64,000 bases of DNA, taken from positions 13,731,551 through 13,795,550 of the forward strand of contig NC_049995.1 in NCBI RefSeq assembly GCF_000003815.2, in the 5' to 3' direction. This DNA comes from Branchiostoma floridae. Lineage: Eukaryota; Chordata; Leptocardii; Amphioxiformes; Branchiostomatidae. Position numbers and translations under genes: made by a program. This document shows, piece by piece, positions 35,761-48,100 of this stretch (position 1 is the first letter of the stretch; the number at the start of each line of letters is the position of its first letter). The notes below the pieces were generated by a model. It was not told where the DNA came from, did not search any database, and saw only the letters and a program-made list of their open reading frames with translations.

Positions 35761-37489
35761 ATGTACCAACGTCACCTGGTATCGTTACTAGTCAACAGTC
35801 ACAAATCACAAGCACAATTAGATACTTAGTCGTACTGCACGAGTCATCGTCTAATTTTAGAAATCTTATTATGTGTAATGTCTGCAGTTTTAAGCACTAT
35901 CGCAAGGAGGCGTCAATAGTCAAGGGCAAGTGTGGCCACAAAAGGTAAAATTCAATAAAAACAAATTGAGACTAATTTTGACAGAACATCGGACTTTTAA
36001 TTCAATGCCTGATTCATATTCAACTATTCCATACACCGAACATGTTAAAACAAGAAATTCCGGTCGATCTAGAGTACAGAAAGTGGGAAATCTAAAATTG
36101 CCCTCTAGCGGAAATATTCATACTGCTTTCAAATGCATTACTTGCGCGTAAAATGGGGAGGACATGTTTCGAAGTGGAAAGTGCAAAGATCAAGCTTCAA
36201 ATGAGACGAAAATTCCAAAGTCATGATCTTGAAGGTAATACCGCGTGTACACTGCTTACGCATTGGGATCAAAGACTACCCTCTAAATTCTAATACTACT
36301 GAACTTCTGGGTCACCTGTGTGTGATAGAACTTCCTTAAAAGAAAATCTTAAGGACTTTGCTCAATGATATGTCGTTTTTACACTGTTTAAATGTTAAGT
36401 AATCACAAAGCACGAGCACTGTAACATCAATGCAATTCATTCCATTGGACTGCAAGATTGATTCGAGCAATAAAATCTGCATCCTATGTCTTGTCTTCAA
36501 AATTGGAAAGGAATCGATAAAAAGGCAGAAAAATGACGGGGTTTCTAACAGGTGCCAGCCAATTTGCCGGTAAGGATGTAATAATGCCTTATGTTAGCGG
36601 CACATCAAGATATAAAAATACGTCACTAAGGTTTTTTGTCCTTATCCGACCGTATGGGGCCCGTTTGGATCCGAGGCGTATATGCCATATCAACACCGTT
36701 AGCTGAGATTTGCCCATAGCTGTAGAAGTATAATTTGAAAGTTTGCGTGTGGTTCGGCATGGTACATAGGATTAATCCATCAAAGTTTGCCTTGCAAACT
36801 ACGCATTATCTAACACTTCCTACTAAATAACATGCATCTATTATATTTTCTAGTATAGCAGCAAGTTACATAATATAGGGTAAATGACCCGCCCTTATAC
36901 TTATAGGTGTATACTGTGCCATAGTTCTAGCCTCGACCAGGCCTTTCTGTCCTACGGGGATGCGGTGATCACAGAATTCAGCAAGAAAATCGGGAAGGTG
37001 GTCAGGGGAGTCAGTCCCCGCTAAGGTTCATACTTCCCTTCCAGCATTTATTCACGCTTTGTTGTATAACAATTCGCTCAAGCGGGTTTAATCTATATGC
37101 AAAACAACAACCCTCTGATGTTAGATGACAAAAGATTCCTTAACGTTATGACACCACATATGCCGTGCGCCGAGGGTTTGAATATCAAAAGGAAGCTCCC
37201 GTTGTAGACATTAGCTAGGCATGCAGTAGTCCAAGACCATAGTGATGAATTATTTGATGACCTATTTGGACGGAAAATTCTTACACGATACATTCAGCGA
37301 AATGCCCTCTTGCAGGCAGTGGCTTCTTTGAACAAATGCAAATTAACAACAATCGCAAGTCTTGTGTTTGACTTTGCTTTGCCCCTCAAGCGACTGATGG
37401 GGTGTGGGACATGTCCATAACGACATGCGCGAAGAGGTTTTTTTTTTTCTTTTTGCTGTACACTTTCTCATTTGTTTCCTCTGCCGACA

Positions 37490-38680
37490 TCCCGTCGGAT
37501 CTTTTTAGCTACTACCTTTATGTTCTACGTCGGAGACAAAATATGAGGCCGTTCACCTAAGAAAACTACCTCCATTATCTCAAAAAGTACAGCTGTTAGG
37601 TATTGTGCTACTTCTTTCAACCGCTCAATAAACCACTATAATAAGCAGTGAACAGTGAAAGACGCCACTGATATCTCAGCTGCGAGCGGCCTCACGTACC
37701 ACCGGCCCCTGATCCCTTTGTTTGTTAGCATGTCCTTTTTGAGTGCGATAGCTTCAATCGTCTGGTATAGTTCGGTGAAAAATAAAAGTCTTACGAAGTT
37801 TTCTAGCTCTATCGGCTTGTAAAACAATTCAATGTGTATTTTGCTGTACACTTTCTCTTTTTCTGTGCAATCCACGTTTCGTTAGCTGCTCTACTGCCTT
37901 GATACTCTTTGTCGGGAAAGTTTTAAAAAAGTAAGGCCATTCACCCAAGAAAACTATCTCAAAAAGTACATATGTCAGGTATCATGCCACTCAATAAACA
38001 AGTACTACAAGCAGTGAACAGTGAAACACGGTGGTAATCCCCCAGCTGCGGACAGACTCACGTAGTACCGGCCCCTGATCCCCTTGCTTGTTAGCATGCC
38101 CTTGTTGAGTGCGATAGCTTCAATCATCTGTAATCCAAGCCGCTCCTGTTCACGCACTTGGGTGGGCCATCTGCGTCAGACTACGGAAACGAGCCCTCCA
38201 GTTTAATAGGACAGCAGAAGTGGAACTGCATCGTCTGATTCCGCACCTGCGAATGTCTGACGCATTAGAGAAAAATATGGCAAAAAGGTGGATGATATAA
38301 GACGGCAACTGCGCATACGAAGTCTGATACATTGGCAGTAAGTTGTCTAAGGCCACACCGACTTAAATATATAGATGACATCCTCTGGAGACCCCCAAAC
38401 TAATGCGTGCCGGCGAAAAAAAAAAAAGACGGAACAAGGGCGCTGCGTACCACGGAAACGAGCCCTCCAGTTTAATAGGACAGCGAAGTGGAACTGCATC
38501 GTCTGATTCCGCACCTGGGAACGACTGACGCATTTAAAAAATACTGAAAAAATGGGATTATAAGAAGGCCGATGGTCTAAAGTGCGCATACGCAAATATG
38601 GTTAGTTGCCTAAGGCCACACCGACTTAATTTTATGGATGACATCCTCTGGAGGCCCAAAAACTAATGCGCGCGGGCGAA
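37490..38680. repeat. Two sets of tandem duplications
   Basis: A segment of about 366 bp (containing CACCGGCCCCTGATCCC and GAGTGCGATAGCTTCAAT) is doubled at about 37490-37770 and 37870-38135. Next to it, a unit with AGTGGAACTGCATCGTCTGA and TAAGGCCACACCGACTTAA is doubled at about 38184-38410 and 38455-38680. No coding capacity. Confidence 0.75.
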
Positions 38681-38699
38681 CAAAAATCCAGCAAAACGG

Positions 38700-39980
38700 C
38701 TGGGGACTAAACATCCAGACCTTTCTTTCCATGGCTTGTTTTGTCTTGTGTTCACCTCCAGTAAGACTGTAAGGGAGACAATCGTCGCCTGTTCATTTCA
38801 TTCATGTTTATAATACCTTTCTTATCTTCGAAGAAAGAAGGGCACTGTGGCCCCATGCCCTGGAGAGCAGATCCTCTGGAAAGTATGAAATTCTAATTGC
38901 TGATTGACAAGGGATGCTGTTGTGTAACATGTGGCCACAGCTGTTTTTAAAGAACAGGCAATACGAGCGCGGAAGTTATCAATAAAATTAAGTCAGTGTG
39001 ACCCAGGTCGAAGAACTTTAAGACATTTCAAACACTTTAAAAACGCCACGATACCGACAAGAACTGAAAAAAGATTTAGGGCCCAAATTAGATCTAATGC
39101 ATACGCATTGTGAGCCATGAATATACGATTAATCTAACACTTATAATTACGATTAGCCAATGGCGTAAGACTGGGCCGACATTTTGGTCATCTCGTACAG
39201 GTCAGGTGGACCTACTACCTCTACTCTTATCGATACGTATGTCGGGTTCTTTAACAAGCTGGTTTACTCCTTAGGGACTTAATCATTGCTAAGTTGCTAA
39301 ATCTTTTTCGCTCAGGCTATAACACAGGCAACTTCTTTGGTCGTACGCAGAGGTGCAGCTCTCCCGAACTAAGCCATAGATTTATGACCCTTTTCAGTTT
39401 AATGGGTTTCAAATCTTTATGTCGAGTCTTGTATCTACTTACACTACATCAAGCACGTTATATACACACAAATGACACGTATCACAAGTAAGAGCCAGCT
39501 ATGAAAATATTGATATCATGTTAAAGACAAAAGCGTCGGATGTTTGCAAATAACAAAGGGTAACGTGCTCATCAGTCAAGCCGCCCTAGACCAAATAACC
39601 TGTTACGAGTGAACAAAGACAAAGGCATAAGTATCCTGTCCTGGTCCAATTCTATTTGTATTGTCTCCGTTTTTGTCAGCGGCCTTGCCCTTTGTAATAT
39701 CCAAAAGCTAGTTCAAGCAGCCCTGGCTGTGCGTACTAAACAACCAAACCAATGAATAAATAAAAAAAAAGAAGATCCGGAAAATCATGATATTTCAATA
39801 TGAATCAGTTGTTCTTATAGCTCCAACGCCCTGGATCACTACACTCGAGAAACATCAACAACGTTCTACTTAACATTATATGTTCATGTTCTATTGTATA
39901 TGTAATTATATGTTTGTTGTCACGATAACGGCCTGCTGCCTAGTGACACAGGATGTCATCCACAAATTAGGTCGGTGTGG
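38700..39980. other. Intergenic DNA without a recognised feature
   Basis: Only short frames and scattered repeat scraps (GGATGTCATCCACAAATTAG at 39951 also belongs to a dispersed repeat seen near 11020, 38360 and 38640). Confidence 0.5.
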
Positions 39981-39989
39981 CCTTACGCT

Positions 39990-40622
39990 AGGGGCACAAC
40001 CCGCCGTACGTGCAAATACGTATTCGCTGTCTACGTGCCAAAACGTGAGCAATCTTTTGGGATCCGCAAGTGGTAAGTACCGCTTCCGTACGAAGTCGTA
40101 GAGAATCCGACGGATTTTTGAGCACACAGACACGCCGTAGAACTTAACGTGCAGGCAAACTTTGTGTGTCATCAGGCTGTGGATTCACCCCCGTATGTGC
40201 CAGTACGGGCGACGCGCCTGCACTGTACAGCCTGAACGTTTTCAGAAATACGAAGCGGACGTGGCCTCCAAAAAAACACGTACGAACAAATTGCACATAC
40301 GGCGGGTTGTGCCCTTAGCTTAGCTTAGCTTAGCTTAGCTAAGGGCACAACCCACCGTATGTGCAATTTGTCCGTACGTTTTCGGGAGGCCACGTCCGCT
40401 ACGTATTTCTGAAAACGTATGGGACGACTGGCAAGAGCAGGGAGGGAGTACGTCAACACGACAACATAAGGTTCTGCTTGCACGTCAAGTTCTACGGCGT
40501 GTCTACGTGCTCCAAAATCCGTCGTACGTATTCCCTACGAGTTCGTACGGAGGCGGTACTTACCACTTACGGATCCCAAAAGACTGCCCACGTTATTTGC
40601 ACGTACGGCGGGTTGTGCCCTT
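39990..40622. mobile_element. MITE family 3, two copies joined by (TAGCT)n
   Basis: Copy 2 spans about 39990-40315 and copy 3 spans 40341-40622. Both have the ends GGGCACAACCCGCC...GGCGGGTTGTGCCC. They are joined by TTAGC/TAGCT pentamers repeated five times (40316-40340), a multiplied version of the AGCT border seen next to copy 1. Confidence 0.88.
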
Positions 40623-40639
40623 AATCCCCCGCTCCGAAT

Positions 40640-41880
40640 GGGAAAATTCTTCGATCCTCAAGGTACAGCTGACCTGGGAGCCTAAAACACTTTGAGTCAC
40701 AGGACAATTACCCTTTTTGGAAGTCAAGATTAAAATCAACATGTCGAGAGTTGAAAAATGAAGCTACTTACACTTTGCCAAGTACGTTATACAAGCATGA
40801 ATTACACATTTTACAGGTAAAAACAAAAACAACCATAGAAAATATTTTTACCATATTAATAACAAAGCTTCGGATGTTTGCAAATATCAAGACCTAACTT
40901 GCTCTTCAAACAAGCCGCCCTAGACCAAATAAACAGTTATGAATGAATCAAAGACAAAGAATGATCTGCGAAAATTATAACAATTATATAAATCAGATGT
41001 TCTTATAGCCAACGCCTTGAATCACAACACTCGAGAAACATCAACAACATTTTGACTACTGGCGAAACAAGATAGATGGATAAAAAGTTTTCTTAACCCT
41101 GGATATCAACGACGTAATAAATACCATTTTATCAACGTATTTTTCGTACAAACCTTTAACCTAGATTCTATTCCTCTTTTCTTAGAAAAGGTATTGATGT
41201 CGTTATTGATATAGAGTAGACTAGAGTAGAAATACCTTAATTCCAGGTTATTAATAGTGTGGCGAAAATAGAAATACCACAATTCCAGGACCCTGACATG
41301 AATACATAAATGGTGGTGTAAATCGTTTCCGCAAATTAAGTTTATGTAATTCTACGTCGGACAGTTAGAATTTACCAAAAATAAGTTCCTGTTCCTTAAT
41401 GAACGAGATATTTACTGATGGCTATGTATGAATTCCATGCACCCTTGCCAAAACTTAATGCGTCATTGATCATAATACATAAAATATGAAATTTAAAAAT
41501 TTAACAACAGATCAAAAAAATATTTGACCCCAAAAACGCTAATTTACTGTTCAATCGAAGATTTGTGATCAGCTATCAATTCCTTCTATTTCATAAGAAC
41601 CGGCATATTAAATCTGATTTTGATATTAAAAAAAAATAATTTGGCGCTGAAGTTGCCATTAGAAAATACCAAAAATATTCAGTCCACAAGAAGCACCAGT
41701 CAAATCGTAGGATACCTCCTAAGCAAAATATCCACTCGGATCAATGATACTGACAAAAGTTGTCGACATCCTATTACAAACTTTCTATAGTCTCCAACAT
41801 GGATTGTTCTTACACAGATGAGCTTCCATGCAAACTTTCTACAGGTTAAGGATAAACTGTGTGGGTGTTGCAAATCGCAT
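40640..41880. other. AT-rich intergenic DNA upstream of gene C
   Basis: Several phrases from 39480-39870 recur at 40740-41050 (AAAGCTTCGGATGTTTGCAAAT, CAAGCCGCCCTAGACCAAAT, CACTCGAGAAACATCAACAA), so this is the second half of a tandem duplication of about 1.3 kb that encloses the MITE pair. No gene is seen. Confidence 0.6.
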
Positions 41881-41883
41881 GTG

Positions 41884-42013
41884 CGTCATATCCGATACGT
41901 TTGTGAATGCCGATTGCTTTATTCATTTGTATTGTGTTCGTAAACCAACGTGTTATATTACACATCAGCATTGGTGGCGGTCGCCGCATCTAATTACAGA
42001 CGGAGATATAAAG
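41884..42013 (+). promoter_or_regulatory. Candidate promoter of CRH-like gene C
   Basis: TATAAAG at 42007-42013 is 120 bp before the ATG and predicts a start near 42037 with a leader of about 90 bases. TGCGTCAT, a CRE-like half site, lies at 41882-41889. Confidence 0.45.
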
Positions 42014-42126
42014 TTAGCGTGGTTTAGCAAGCTGCTGAGAAGAGGCTTGACTTGACGCACGAACGGCAAGACTGAGAGTTAGACGACTTCATAAGACAGC
42101 CTACTGATAACTGGTCAAGAAAAAAC

Positions 42127-45100
42127 ATGTCGCCGAAGCTGATTCTGGTCATCTTCTGCCTGAGCTTCCTCGCCATGCTCCTGGGCAGTAGCGGGGCGGT
42201 CCTCCGAGGTGTCGGGGCCGGGTGTGAGGGGTGCGGAGAGGAGGAGGCGCTCGACAGTTTTCTCGGCTACGATCGGTACGATCGAGCGTACGGCGGAGAA
42301 GGGACGAGAAGAGGGAGCGAACTACTGAACATGCTGATGAAGAAAGCGATCGTTGGTGAGTTCGGCTTTTTAATACCCTGTCACATTATCCACCATCTTC
42401 GGGCTTATTAATATAATATTTAAGATCGACAAAGGATTTAGCGTATTTTTACCTGAAAACCTGTCACATATAAGCCATACTTTGTACCTTGTACAACTGT
42501 TGTGCAATAAAGTTATCATTATAAGCGAGGCTCGGGCGATCGCCGCAGAATCGTCGTCCGGTCGATTTTCGCCAAACGTAACAGGGGTATAAAATTCATA
42601 GGTAATTTCTGAGCAGATCCTACAGTAACATATACATATAAGATAGTATTAAAAGCTGGCAGAGGAGTGAAGCCGGCCTAGGATTGCGTTTACCTAATAT
42701 ATGGCAAATCTACACCTCTTGGCTGACTACACTCATTGGCCAGTTTAGTACTATTTTATATCATCGAATGATCTGTTGGAGGTTGATTTATAGGAACTGG
42801 TAATAGAGCCAGAAGCAGAGGGCCGCACTGGGCACAATCTTACACAAGTTTATTTGAGACTTGTAAAAACTGTCAGTGGAAGCACTGCCACTACAAGGTT
42901 TTGCAGTGCAGTCCGAAAGCAAGATGGTGGTTTAAACGATAGGGATAGCATCCTCAGAAAGTAGATGAAATGTCAGCTATACATTCATTGTCGACTCTAT
43001 TTTATTATTAGCGAACATTATCGAACATAATTAACCACTATCGTATAATGGTAGTAGAAATACCGTCAAACCGTCTACACCAGACATTCGGCACAACAGA
43101 AGGTATAGATGCATGTCAAGAAATCATAGATATGAAACGATTTTCAAAAATTGAGAAATACTACAAGATTTTCTTAACGGAAGAATATACGTCGCCCCAG
43201 TAAAAGCCAAGCATGTACTGTAAATGAGTTCGCGGGGATTTAATTTCGCGATAGCGGGAAAAGGGAGTTTTCGTGGTGGTTTTAACTTCGCGGTAGCACC
43301 ATGCACTGTAGTCTCTTAATGCCATAGAAAAATGTTCTCGGTGGTTTTAAGTTCGCGGAGAAGCAGTCACCGCGAAAACCGCGAACATTAAACCACCGCG
43401 AACATTTCTTCATTTACAGTATTATGCGACAGACCCCGGGCCATGGCCCTTTCCCAACGTAATGATCACACGGGTAAGTTTTTCTGGAAAGGGCACGTAT
43501 CAGCGACCTAGGAGTCAAAACCAAACGTCCTCATCTGTTGCTCTTCACCTAATGACCAGATGGGATACCCTGTTATTTAGGCTGGAGCAGGAAAGTCTGC
43601 CCACTTACCATCGAACCTTATCCTTACAGAAGAGGCCTACGACCTTCTTTAACATATATCCTTTCGTGTATAAAACCACTACCCGTCAATTTTACTAAAC
43701 GCCAACACTTCGTAATTTGAAACTGCACAAAGCCGGCTTTTGACGATGGTTCTTGACCGCTGCATAAATGTTTGCAAGCAAAGTAGTGCTTGCTATCGTT
43801 GCTATCGTGACCTGCCCAGCCTTTGAGTTTTATTACTGGTTTATTCAAAATAGTATGCTTTGCAGCAAAAACTGGCTGAAACTTTAAAACTATATATCCG
43901 TGAATAGGTTCTATCATCAGGTTGGTACGTCATTGAATAAAGAGACTCTTTTTACACAACCAATGCTTTATCATCACAGACTTTTCGGTGACCGTCCGTC
44001 ACCTTCTTCCAAATTTACGAAATAGCCAGAATTACCCTGAATCTGATTTAAGAAAGTTTTTCATTCTGTTTGCCGTATGCTGGGGAGAGGGGTCGTTGGA
44101 CCTCTCTGTAATACTTCTAGTGTTTTCTTTTTGAAGAGATGTAGCAGACATACGTGGTATTTGCATACACAGGCATTCTTAGGGAGGTATAAACCGTTTA
44201 CAATTATGCCTCTGTCGGCATTCTATCCACATAAAACATGACCGGTCTAGAAGTTTCTGAAGTAGCAAGCTATTTATTTAGCAAATAAATGGTTTGCAAA
44301 ATTCGTGTTTAAATCAAGAAGAATATTTTGACAAAGACATCGTTTGTTATGTTTCTAAACCTCCAAATGCTTTTATCTTATTTTCACCTTACTTAACGAG
44401 AAGAAAAGTATGAAACTTGTGGATTTCAAGCTTAAAGTTTACTTTAAGTGAAGATTCAGAGGGTCATAACGCTCTGTCAACACAAGCATACATGTTTAAG
44501 GGATGATTGTACAGCAAACCACCCGTGAGATCGGCAATTACTTTTGAATAATGACGAGTGATTGAAGTAAACCACAGACGACATGCGGAGGGCTCCCCTA
44601 ATACCTGGATATTTCACCGCCAATTTTGCCTTTTATTTGTCGGTCATGAAACAATAAATACCATTAAAGTAATGCTTGAAGATTTAACGAAGAAGAAAAT
44701 GATCCACCAAAAAACTATAAACACGTTTGTCCGCTTCCTGTCCATTTATCCTGGTAAATACATCTAGACGTCACGCTATGTCTGAAGATGTATAGTGTTT
44801 CAAAGTATCAGACCAGGCATTCGTGTTATACAAGCAACAGGAATAAAACTTGATTAACATGTCAAAAAAATCTCCATACCAATTGACATGTATAATCCTT
44901 CCAGGTTTAACAGCAATTAATGTGTGGCTTTACTCCTACGGGTGTCACACGTCACCAGTTGGAATTGTTCTTTGATCTGAGTTATGAAAATCCTGTTGAC
45001 CTAGTCTGACCTAATATTACTACTTGTCAGGTATTAAAGCATCTTTACCCGTATCTTTTCTGTCTCTAATACTTTCTAAGCTTGCAGACAAGGCCGAATC

Positions 45101-48100
45101 TTTACCTGACCCAGTTTCAACCACTTGTCATGTAAGTTCAGGCCAAGCCACTCAAAAGATTATGGTCATTTTCTACTGAACCTGCAGAGATTAAATATAT
45201 CAATAGAGATGTATAGTTATGTAAGAACTACTATAATCTAGCAAGATACAGGGTCTCAAAGATATTATTTTGGAATAGATTCCATTAAGTGCATCCCTGC
45301 CATGGAACAAGTGATAAAGTGTAAAGCCGATTTACATGACAACAAATAAAGAAAGAACTTGCTGTTTGACGTAGGACGCAATAAGCACCGATTTGTGTCA
45401 ATATTATTAATGATAATAACTTCATTGTAATTTCATGCCCAAAGGCTAATTGCAAAGAAACTAAAGCAGTGGTATACAGTATTGTATACTTAACAAAGAA
45501 GGAATATGTGATTTATAGACAAATCAAAAGTGAAATATAATCTATTCTAAATCCATCTCTACTTAAGCCTCTACTTGCTCTACTAAATTTGTGTCAATAG
45601 TCAAAAGCCGGCTAATTGCAAACAAAGTAAAGCAGTGTTGTCCTTAAATGTATACCTAACAAAGAAGGGAAATTTATAGACATTTTATTTTTTAGATTTG
45701 TGTCAATAGTCAAAAAAACGGAAAGGGATAGGCTCATTCTTTCAACACTATGTCTGAAGAACAGTAGATGATCATAAAGTTTTTTTCATTCACTTCGTTT
45801 TTCCTTCGTTTGTTTACTATTTTTTTTTGCGCACCACCACCTGCCACACTAGCTGCACCTTGTTTCCCAGGACGCGATGTGCCGTGAGACACTTTGTCAT
45901 GTACTGTGTAGAAGGAGAAGTATAGGTAGAAATAAAACGATAGCTTTTAGCAGTCAAGTAGCCGAGGAAGAAAATATAAGTTCGACTTCTTCACTCCGAC
46001 CGGATGAAAAAAAATTGCGATTGGGGAGGAAAAGAGGTGGGAGGAGAGGAAAGGCCTCGACCTTCCAACACCTTTCCTGAAGAACAGTGGATACACTAAA
46101 TTCAACTATTGTATATTTCGCTTTCATAACAAACCCTCATCTGTGCTTCGTGGCTGAATAGAAAAGAAAAAAAAAACATACTATTGACTTTACTTCCAAA
46201 TAACATCGTCTTGACATCATGTGGTAAGAGTTTCTTAGCCCATGGCTACTTCCCCTCAGCCAATGAGGAGCCCCCATTTTCTGTTGATATATCCCATAGT
46301 ATGGTGCTACGAAAAAAACTGTGCTGCTATTTCATGCAAATGAGGAAAAAACTGTGGTGATATCAAGAAAACTGTGGTGATATCAGCCTGAAAAGTGTGG
46401 GTGCTATACGCATGTGACCTGTTCTGACCAACCCTAGCTTACCTTTGAGCCCATCTTCTGGGACTAGAATTGTGTCATGTGATAACTGACCAATCCCACT
46501 CTTCACTTCTAATTGCCCAGAGGAATATCACCAGACTTTCTGTCTCTCCGGGTACCTTGACCGGGAAGGTCTTGACCGTGTGTTGTTACATCCTGACACT
46601 GTCTGTCACAGCTTTTCAAGCAATAACAAGAAAGATTGTGGACTTTTAGGACAAAATAAAGTAACATTTTGTAAAGCTGATGAACTAGAAAAGCTTCGGG
46701 GAGGTATGCCATGGGCTAAGTTAGTTACCCCATGGCCTTGGGCTCGTTTTCTGTGTATATCACCAGGCCCTCCACCTAGAAGGTGTCTCGGGGAGACTAG
46801 AAACCCCTCGATGGGCGGGCCTGGTGATATATACAGAAACCTCGCCCCGCCCATGGGGTAACTATTACATGTTCAGATAATCTTTACATCCTGTTGACAA
46901 CATACAGTGTTTATAGGAAGCTCGTGTTCTCCACCTACGTGCATTTTCTAAATATGTACAGGAAGATCTATCGTTAACAACTATGAATATCCGTCTAGAA
47001 TGTCATGTTTGAGACATTCACGGATGGAAGCGATGAAGATTAATGAAGAACGGAAACAGAGTCGTGCTTTAGGAAGCTTGTGTACGTCTGTTGGGTGGAT
47101 CAAAACGTCGCTTGGAGGTGGTTATTTTTACATTATCACCTGAGATACAGGAAGAGAAGGTCTCTCCGTACAGGGCACAGTGCCAAGGTCTGTCGGCAAG
47201 TGTGGCTCCACTTCCCGCTTACACATATGAAGAGGGGAAAGACGAGTTTTAATTGGGTCCGCTTGAGATAAACCAGATGGGTGCGCGTGGGCACGGTTGC
47301 AAAAACGCCGCACCTTAGAACTATAACACTCCTATTGTGCTGAACTGTAATTATATTATAGTAGGGTGCAATAGATGCGTGATTCAGAAATGAGACAGTG
47401 TAACTCATTGGTCTTCAAGTCCCTAGAACTGCGAACACCTAGGGCATTGTAAATTGTCGATGTTGACTATAAAAACACGGCACCTTAGAACTAAAACACC
47501 CGCATTGTGCTGAACTGTAATAGTAGAGTGCAACAGATGCGTGATTTGGAAATGAGACATTACACTCATTGGTCTTAGCCCCCCAAGTAGGGTTGTGGCC
47601 AGAGGCGAGCGCCGAATGCGGTTGCCAAACTAGGGATGTCTGGGGGCATGATCCCCGGGAAAATTTGAAAATCCAAAAAACTCTCTAAAACGCAAGTTTA
47701 TGTATTTTCATAGGCAAAACTTCATTTCACTTCAACTTCAACTTCAAAGCCAAGACACCTAAGATATTGTGAATGGACGACGTTGACCATACATCATCCA
47801 GCCTTAGCTTTTGTTTAAAGATAACGGAAAATATGAATGGTAGTAGCTATAGCTGAGATATGAGTTTGAATGACGTCATAGATCGCATCTATACCATTGC
47901 ACATAAACATCATGTCACGTCGATGATATTGTCTCTTATTTTTCCTGTTAACATGTTTATGTATAGGCATGATATGGTCTTAACGTTTGCACTGTGATAA
48001 GGTATATTTATAGATACTTTCCGCATGTTGCTAAGACACATACTCGCTCCCGACTTGTTGATTGCTGATCAATTGTTCGATCAATGAATTGATTGGTCAA

